Below, in pieces: positions 45,101-54,100 of a stretch of DNA of 64,000 nucleotides. Each line of letters begins with the position of its first letter. The stretch's first letter is position 1. A model generated the notes under the pieces. It did no database searches. It had not been told where the DNA came from and saw only the letters and a list, made by a program, of their open reading frames with translations. This DNA is from Branchinecta lynchi (Eukaryota; Arthropoda; Branchiopoda; Anostraca; Branchinectidae), in NCBI GenBank assembly GCA_023053575.1, contig JAKZAP010000014.1, positions 17,820,938 through 17,884,937 of the forward strand. The letters run 5' to 3'. Made by a program: the position numbers and the translations under genes.

Positions 45101-48100
45101 GATGAGCTGCGATTCCGGGATCTGACGTCATTGACTAACGGAAACTTGTATGTGCTGGCTCCCGTTCCGGTAGTAAGTGGAAATAGCTCACGGGAACTTC
45201 ATCGCACCAGCTTCTCATCCGGTAGTTTCACGGAATTGTGTACTTAGAAGCTAGGGAGCCGGTAGTTCATACCGGAAACTGTACAATTGGAGCTTGTGTT
45301 CCGGTAGTGTCTACGTGGAATATAGAACTCACGGAATAGTTTGGATGAGAGCTACGATACCGTGGTTTTCACTGACTTGGAGAAAGTAACATGGGACAAA
45401 TTTTTACTACCGGAACCCATATATTAAGAGCTACGGTACCGGTAGCAACAACTATTTGATGAAAATGACCAGCTCACGGACACAGATGGCTATGGGCTAG
45501 GGTTCCGGTAGTGCAAAAAAAAAAAATTGAACTCACGGACCCATGTCAGTGCAGACTAGGAAACCGGAAGTGAATATTTTTAACTCACGGAACCCAACTC
45601 CTGCGGGCTAGGGTTCCGGTAGTGCCAAGCTGTACCGGACTCAAAAGTTCATATTGACAGGCCTCTGTGAGTTGTAATTTTAATTTTTGGCACTACCGGA
45701 ACCCCAGCCCATAGCCATCTGTGTCCGTGAGCTGGTCATTTTCAATCAAATAGTTATTGCTACCGGTACCTTAGCTCGCAATATATGGGTCCCGGTAGTA
45801 AAAATTTGTCCCATGTTATTTTCTCTAAGTCAGTGAAAATCCCGGTATCCTAGCTCTCATCCAAACTATTCCGTGAGTTCTATATTCCACGTAGACACTA
45901 CCGGAACACAAGCTCCAATTGTATAATTTCCGGTATGAACTACCGGCTTCCTAGCTTCTGAGTACACAATTCCGTGAGACTACCGGACGAGAAGCTGGTG
46001 CGATGAAGTTGCCGTGAGGGAAGCCAGCACATACAAGTTTCCGTTAGTCAATGACGTCAGATCCCGGAATCGCAGCTCATATGGTTTGGTTTCCGTGAGA
46101 ACTACCGGTTCCGCAGCCCATGGGACATAAAGTACGGCTCCCGGTTCCCTAGACAGTGCCGCGAATCATAGTTGACTGCGTTAAGTGTGTCTATAATTGG
46201 ATTCGCTCCTGGACCCTTGCGAATCAAGCTTGGGCTGGAGCAACATTTAACCACCCTAGAAGGGCACATATGTCGCTAAAAATAAAATCAGCTGACGTAT
46301 TCGCTTAACGCAGTCGGCGATAAAGTTTGTTCTCTCTGAGATGCTTATTTGTTCTGGGTTCAGATGATGCTCTCGTGCATATTGCATGATGGCGCTATAC
46401 ACGCCACAGCAATCGACCATAAATCCTTGCGATTTGGAAGTGCTGTCCAAATTTTGAACTAAGGTACCTAGAAGGGGGCAAGGCTGCCACAGGGTTAGGT
46501 CACGACCTAGGGTGCATACAGAGTGTTTTGTGCTTAAGCTACTGGACTGTCCACAGTTGGACCTTTCCGCTATTGGCTATCCCCGCCTTTTTGCTCCCTG
46601 TATGAACACTGAGATCGTGTCTGAAAGCTTTTCCAATCCAATACTGAAGCATTAATGTAGTAGTTTTGCGTAGGTGTAATTCTTCATTTTTTCTTTGAAT
46701 GCCAAAGATCAGTAGCCTATAGCTGTAGCACGAAGCCGAGCCGTCTTCAACTTTTTTAGGAAATGTAGCGAAGTAACGCAAATTTGCAGCATTTCTTGTA
46801 GCATTTTGCTTTGGGAAATTTGTACAGCACCTTCTGCGCTCCTTCTGTACTATTTCGCTCTGGTGTCACTCTTGTTCTGCGAAACAAGGAGATTAAAAAG
46901 ACGAGATCATGTTATCTTAAATATGCAAAGCACCTGCTCCACTTCTCGAAATTATGTCATAACCATACATTGGCGGAGAAGTTCAAAATTCAAGATGGAA
47001 GCGTTACCCTTTTGGATGTTTCCTCGTCGCTTTCAAAAATCATGGACATTGATTTGTCCATGGTTCTTAACCGCATTGATTTGTCCATGATTATAACCCG
47101 CTTCAAAGTGGCGGGTTAGAAATAAATTACTTACTTACTTTAGAGTTAATGCAGCATCAGTGACGGAAGAAAAGTTAGTCCCAGCACAAAACGCTGCGCA
47201 AAAGGCTACATTTGTGGAGCGTTAATGAGGCATGGAGCACTCCCCCTCCTCTCCGAAACACACACAAATAAGTGTTTTCTTTTATAGACATTAATTTCCG
47301 ATTTATGTCCTTGTCACACTGCTGAGATATCCCTCCCCCCCCCCCCACACACAATAAATTCCGGGATATGGCCCTGCACATAATGTTTGAGCAAGCTTCC
47401 CAAACACAGGGGACTCACATCAGAGCTGTCTATGGTTCACACCATCTGATGAACTACACCCATGGGTCATGGTAGACGTACTACTGTCCATTTAAGCAAA
47501 CTTTTCAGGTGTTTACCTTTTCCCTTGTAGGTACCGTTCGGAGAGGTTTCCATAGTCCGAGACTGGCTCGGTATCTTTGGTGAAGTTGAGAAGCCAACAG
47601 TTGAGCACCCTAAGCGACCAATAGATGGCTTTAACTGTACAAGAACCGAAATAAGTGGACAGAGGTTTTGGGGGTTTCTTCGAGACCTTGCTGGAACCCC
47701 GGAGAATTTATTCCGAAACTTGTTCATGTATAACTATTCACCTTTATCGTTTATGAAGGAGAGTGGGAAAAACGTGACGCCTCCTGAAATGAAGGTAGGC
47801 CGTAGGCTACTTACTTCAACCAAGAACTGTTAAAGCTATGCAAGAACAAACAACTTCTATAAACGCTCACTTGACAAAAGTCTGTTACGGTTTCATCATT
47901 TGCTCCCAGAAAACGAATTACAAATGCGCTGCAAAATCTCTAGGGTGCCGTATACGGTGTTGAGGTTCAAGGTTTAATCTACACTTCTGTATAAAATCAA
48001 AATAAATAGTGTCAAGCCGGGGACACAAGGTCGATTGACAAAAACCCGGTACAATGTATAACAAACATATTTTACCTATAACTAATTATATAAATAAATG

Positions 48101-51100
48101 TTAATAATTCCATGACTCACCACCAAACGGGAACCCGCCCCACAAACCCACCGACACTCGGCAAGATCAATCCGAAATCCAACAAAAAAAAATACCCAAT
48201 GCGCAAGCAAGGGTTACCGATGGCCGGCAACTAATATGGACCCCAACCAAAACATATCAACAACAAACAAATAAAAAAAAAAAACTTTTATCGATGATTC
48301 TTGAATTTATTTATAAGTATTAGGCCCGCCATTTAAAGCCAATGCAGGTAATTTGGTGATACTTAGTTACACAAAGCTGTTCCAACCATCGTTTAATAGT
48401 TCATATGGTTCCCCATGTAATTAGGGTACGTAGGGTTCCTTTTGCCCAATAGTCATCTGGCCATAGCCTATATCATAAAAGACATCATACATCGAAGTCT
48501 TTTCATTCAACTTTCATCGTAATAATGACCAGATTAGTCAGCCCATCTGTCTGTAGAGCTTTTAGAGGACCGACGTAATTTCTGTCGAAGCTGCTCGTCC
48601 TCTTGCGAAAATTGCGGAAACTTGTTAGGGGTGGAAAGAAGACCTTTGAGCCGAGAACTCGAAGGCCGTTCTGAATATCTACGAAGAGCACATCATGCTC
48701 TTTTCGTGTGTGTCAGTTCTTCTTCACCAATCGAGCTCTTCCCTTGTGTCCGGAAAAATCTTCACCAGCGGCGTTCAAAAAGTGGGTCGACGAAGACTGG
48801 AGCGCCCCTGAAGCTTGGAGCGCCCCTGAAGCTGCAATCTAGAATTTGTCTTTATCATCAGTTGCAAGCTGTGTATCAGAACACTAGCCTACATCTTCGT
48901 CATGGCTTGCGAATGCAGTCTAAGGCAATAAGTGCCTACTCGCAGGTGATTTTCTCCTTGAAAGAAAGTCGAGATGGCACATTCTCGTTGTATCTTATCT
49001 GTTCTTACCAATCGAGCTCTTCCCTTGTGTCCGGAAAAATCGTCACCAGCGGCGTTCAAAAAGGGGATCGACGAAGACTGGCGCGCGCAACTGTACAGAG
49101 AAAATTGTAGCGCCCCTGAAACTGCAATCTAGGATTTGTCTCCATCATCAGTTGCAAGCTGTGTATCAGAACACTAGCCTACATCTTCGTCATGGCTTGC
49201 GAATGCAATCTAAGGCAATAAGTGCCTACTCGCAGGTGATTTTCTCCTTGAAAGAAAGTCGAGATGGCACATTCTCGTTGTATCTTATCTGTTCTTTCTT
49301 CGACTTCCTTTTGAGACAGGCTTTAAGCGTGTTGCAAGATCCCAAATCTCAATGTATTATATTAAGTCAATAACTTATTATTAAATTATACAAAATTATG
49401 TTTAATCTTACTTACATAACTTATTATTAAATTATAAGAACTTGTGTTTAATCTTACTTACGTAACTTATTATTAAATTATAAAAACTTGTGTTTAATCT
49501 TACTTTTTGTTTTGTTTTTTCTGTGGGTCCGAGTGCGCTTATACCTTCAAAAACCAACACACGCTTGACAACTTTATCAAGATCTACCTGGTCACCTGAT
49601 TTTGAAGTACCTCCCATTTGTGCTTCTTTTCCGATGTATCGTGAAACTGTTGTAGCTATTCGTAAGTAAGAACTGAGCCTCGTTTTTGTTGCACGCTGCA
49701 GGTCCACTTCTCAGCCCCTTCCGGGCTGATCCTTTCTACATTGGTTTTTGCACTGCAGTGCTTCCAGGGAAGAGGGCAGCCCTTCTCGAGAATCGTGCAC
49801 TTGCTTACCGACCAAGTCCGTGCTTCCCTGCAAGGTGCTGCTTCAACCAAAGCCTCGTTTTAGTTGCACGCAGCTGGTCCGCTTCTCGCCTGGTTCCGGG
49901 CTGATTCTTTCTGCATTCGTTTTTGAACTGCAGTGCTCCCGACGAAGACGGCAGCGCTTCTCGAGAGTCGCGTACTTGCTTACCGACTAAGTCCGTGCTT
50001 CCCTTCAAGGTGCTGCTTCAAGAATAAATCGTGCAAGCAGTGAATCCAAAAACACATCATGTGCAGAAGCAAAGAAGTGCTGCAGCAGCGGAGTGGCAGT
50101 ACTATTGCAACAAAAACGAGGCCCTGGTTTTGTTCTTTCCAAGCCTGTGACGATCTCATCTTTCAGATTGAGGAAAGGAAGATGCTTATGAGTCTCTGCG
50201 ATTCTGCCTTATTAGAAGTTCTTCAGTTGCTGCAACCGAAGATAATAGTCTGCGTTGGAAAGTTCGTAGAAAAACAAGTGCTGAAAGTCACAAAAACCGC
50301 CAGCCTACCAGTTAAGGTAATGTCCTACAATCAATCAACCAATCAATTTTACTCCAATAAAAAAAATTTACCAGATCACAAACATAAAAAAAAAAAACAG
50401 GAAAAATAAAGGAAGACAAAAAAGAACGAAGGCGCGAACGCAAATATAACACGGAGAGAACTCTACACTGTGCTAAATATTAGTTTAAAATACACCCGAT
50501 AACCATAAGGGTTGCGACTTAAGAAAATACTAAATTATGAATCGTTTTTAGATACCCTTAGCTTTTATTTCCTGAGATTCGAATTTTTGGCCCAAACTCT
50601 CACAAGCTACCAATACCTTACCTATGGGAACCATTCATTGGGGCTTGAACGGTTTCGGTAGTAATCGCACGTTGGAATTGCGATGGTAGCTTTTCTGAAT
50701 CGTCGGTAGAAGCTTAGATACACCCATGGAGGGGTTAAGTCTAGTAAGTAAGCAAGTAACGAATTTATTTAAAAACACCACTATCATGGCAATGCCAAAT
50801 TTCGGTATTACGTCAAGTATAATGCACATTTTATATATACAGTTAATCATCAATATATCATCACAGACCTATTATAGTATATAAATAAAAACCAAAAACA
50901 AAACACGGACGTTGGAATAATATCAAAGACATCTATCGCCATCATTGTAAATTTTTTGAAACTCGGAACGAAGCTTTTCTGGTACCGCGTATGTGTTACA
51001 GGTACGGGGGACAACTTTGGAATCTTTGAACTTGCGACCCTCTCCTGTCAGTTTCTTGTGTTTTCATACCGAGGGGGGGAAGGATATCGGATAAAACAGG

Positions 51101-54100
51101 ATGGATGAGGAGCTTATGACCAACCGCTAAGCTCAGCCGCAGTCTCCGACTCACAAGGGTATCCATATTAAACCTTTTTAGGAGAGCAGAGTAGGGAACT
51201 TTGGGCTCACGACTTATTATTAGGAGTGCACGTTTCTGTATTCTTTCTATTTGTCGTGTCTGTTCGGCAGTAAAGGCAAACTGCCAAACAGAAGCCGCAT
51301 ATTCCAAGGTGGATCGAATGAAAGAAACGTAAATTGGGACAAGATGGGAATTAGGTACTTGGAACTTAGCCAGAAGTTTTAACGGCTGTAGACCAGCGTT
51401 TGCACGCTTTAGCATTACGTTGGTGTTGTCCTCCCATTTAACACCAGATGCGAGTGTTACACCAAAGAGCTTTATCTTCTGTACCTGTAAACCTGAAAAG
51501 GCAATGTTTCTTGAAAGGAAATGCTAGTTTTGAGGAAGGAAAAGGTTAAAATTGCACTTCTGTCTTTGTTTACCTGCATGTCCAACAACCTGGCTTCATC
51601 TTTAATGTCTTCTATTATGCTTGCAGCTTTGCTTTTGATATTTCTGTAGCATACTTCGGTCAAGCGTAAATCATCAACAAATTTCCAGCGATCTGGCTGC
51701 TCTTGCTCATTCATCATGACAAGGAACAGGATAGGTCCAAGTAAAGTTCCCTGTGGAACACCACAGAAAATATCCGACAGTTCAGAGAACATATTTTTGG
51801 AATCCCAAAACGTAAGTGGAGGGATACCTATGACATCGCAAAAGTTGTCCGTCCGTCCGCGCACTGTAACTCTCGAAGGGAATGAGATATTTTGATGAAA
51901 CTTGGTGTGAGGCTTCTTTGGGTCAAGAGTAAAGTCGAGTTCGTAGATGGGCTCTGTAGCCCTACATTTAGGAGTGGGGGAGGGGGTTTAAATTAAGGGG
52001 CAAATGAAATATTTTTAAATAGATTATCTGATACTGATAGTCGATTACGGGGTAAGAAGACATGCTGAAAACGATGGTGGAAACCATTTGGTCATTTGAC
52101 AAGTATTTAGCCCGGAATCCGGCCGCAACCGGAAAGTTTGTTAAAAGTAAAAGTTTTATTTGAAGTTGATTAGATGTTCGATTTAGGGGTAAGAAAACAT
52201 TCTGAACACGATGGTGAAAACCATTTTCTCGCTGGACAAGTAGTTCGCCCTGAATCCGGCAAAAACCGGAAAGTTTGTTACTAGTAAAATTTATTTGGAG
52301 TTGATTAGATGTTCGATTTAGGGGTATGAAGACATGCTAAACACTTAGGTGAAAACAGTTTTCTACCCGGACAAGTAGACAAGTAGGAAAATTGTTAAAA
52401 GTTAAAGTTTTATTTGTAGTTGATTAAATATCTGACTTAGGGGTAAGAAGAGATGCTGAATCCATGTATGACAATCATTTTTTACCGGACATATAGTTCG
52501 ACCGGAATCCGGCTAGAGCCGGAAAATCTGTTATAAGTTAAATTTTTATTTGAAGTTGATTAGATGTTCAGTATTGGGGAAAGAAGATACGCTGACTTCA
52601 TTTTTTAGCTTTTTTTTCGCCGGACAAGTAGTTGCTGAATTCGGCCGAAACCTGGAAATTGGCAGAAGTGGCAGGAAGTTTTCGTCAAAACAGATATGAC
52701 TTATAGGGGTAAACACACATGCTGAATCCATTTCTTGACTTGGCTGTTTCTGAATTTTAATAGGTAAACATTCTCAAAAAGTCTGGCGAAGACTGGATTT
52801 GGCTAACGCAAGACCCAGTTGTCTGGATCAAATATTGAATTTTTGGGATCCCATCGAAACCTTTGTTCTTGTTGTACTTCGTTTTTTGTTTTCTGTTCTT
52901 CAAAAATTCCAACTAAAATAATTACAATAAAAGGACTAACCTTGAACTTTTCGATAAGTCTCTTTACCAAAATTGTATGATTAATGAGATCAAAACCTTT
53001 TCTAAAATCTATGGTTATTAAGTTAATCCACTTATTAGGGTCGTCCAAATTCTTTAAAATAAAATAAATAAGAAAGTAGTGACAGGTTGAAATTTCAGGA
53101 CGGTTCCCGAATTGTCTCGGGTCGATCTGCGACATTATCTCTGCTTTCAACCACGCGGGTACGAAACTCTCTTAGATTTTGCTAAAAACTGGTGTTAGAG
53201 TTATAGGTCTAGTGCCATCAGAATCATTGTTTGCTCCTTTCTTCGGGATAGGCGTGATATAACCAACTTTCCAAATTTTAGGATATGTACCTGTAAGGAA
53301 AATTGAATTAAAAATATCTGTAAGTGGACCTGCCAGTTCATTGGGAACAGCCCTGATTAACTCGACAGGTATGTCAACAGGGGTTACACTAGTACATCTT
53401 AAAGAACTTAACTTTTTTGAAACTTTTTCGCGTGAAATCCTTGGTACTTCTTTCTTATCAACTGGTTCTTGTGGGATACTTTCAGCAACAAGAGGGCGAA
53501 GTGATTGGACTATATTTGAAAGATAGGAATTTAACTGATTTGCTGTGCTTTTATCATCTTGATCAAGATTAAAATCCATTGATTTCTCACTTTTACCAAA
53601 AAGGCGCTTAACATTTTTGTACCAGTTACTAGGTTTAGACTGAAACAGAATTCCGACTTTATTTGAATAAAAACTTGCTGCTGCATTTCTAGTTTCTTTT
53701 CGTATTCTATTTCTCACCTTCTTACCTTCCTCCGTTCTTCCCTCCGTGAACAGTTTAATTTTTTGACGAATTAGCTTTTTTATGACAGCCGTAATGTATG
53801 GTCGATCGGTAGAGCATCTCTTGTAGGTCTTTTCTGGAAAACACTGTTCGTGCTTATTTCTGAGTTTTTTTTTGAATTTTTTTTGCATTTTCACTAACAC
53901 CATTTTCATCTCTTTGATCAAAACACTTTTCAGTTAAAAGCCAATTCCCGAACTCCAACAGACCATTGTCTGTTATTGGTCGATGCGTAACCGTTGTAAC
54001 TGTGTAATCGACCTTAAACGAGGATTAAGGTCGCCATTCCAACATATAATGGTAGCTTCCCCCAAGCGGCGGAAGCTCAGTTGGGTTATTATAAAAATTA

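Noticed and set aside
45020..45247. Protein-coding gene (75 codons)
   Set aside because: It is the left arm of the foldback element read in one frame.
46539..46781. Minus-strand 80-codon gene
   Set aside because: No family, splice or promoter support; it lies in repeat-rich intron sequence.
49686..50008. Overlapping open frames on both strands as genes
   Set aside because: They come from a GC-richer tandem duplication; no motif is recognised and both strands are equally open.
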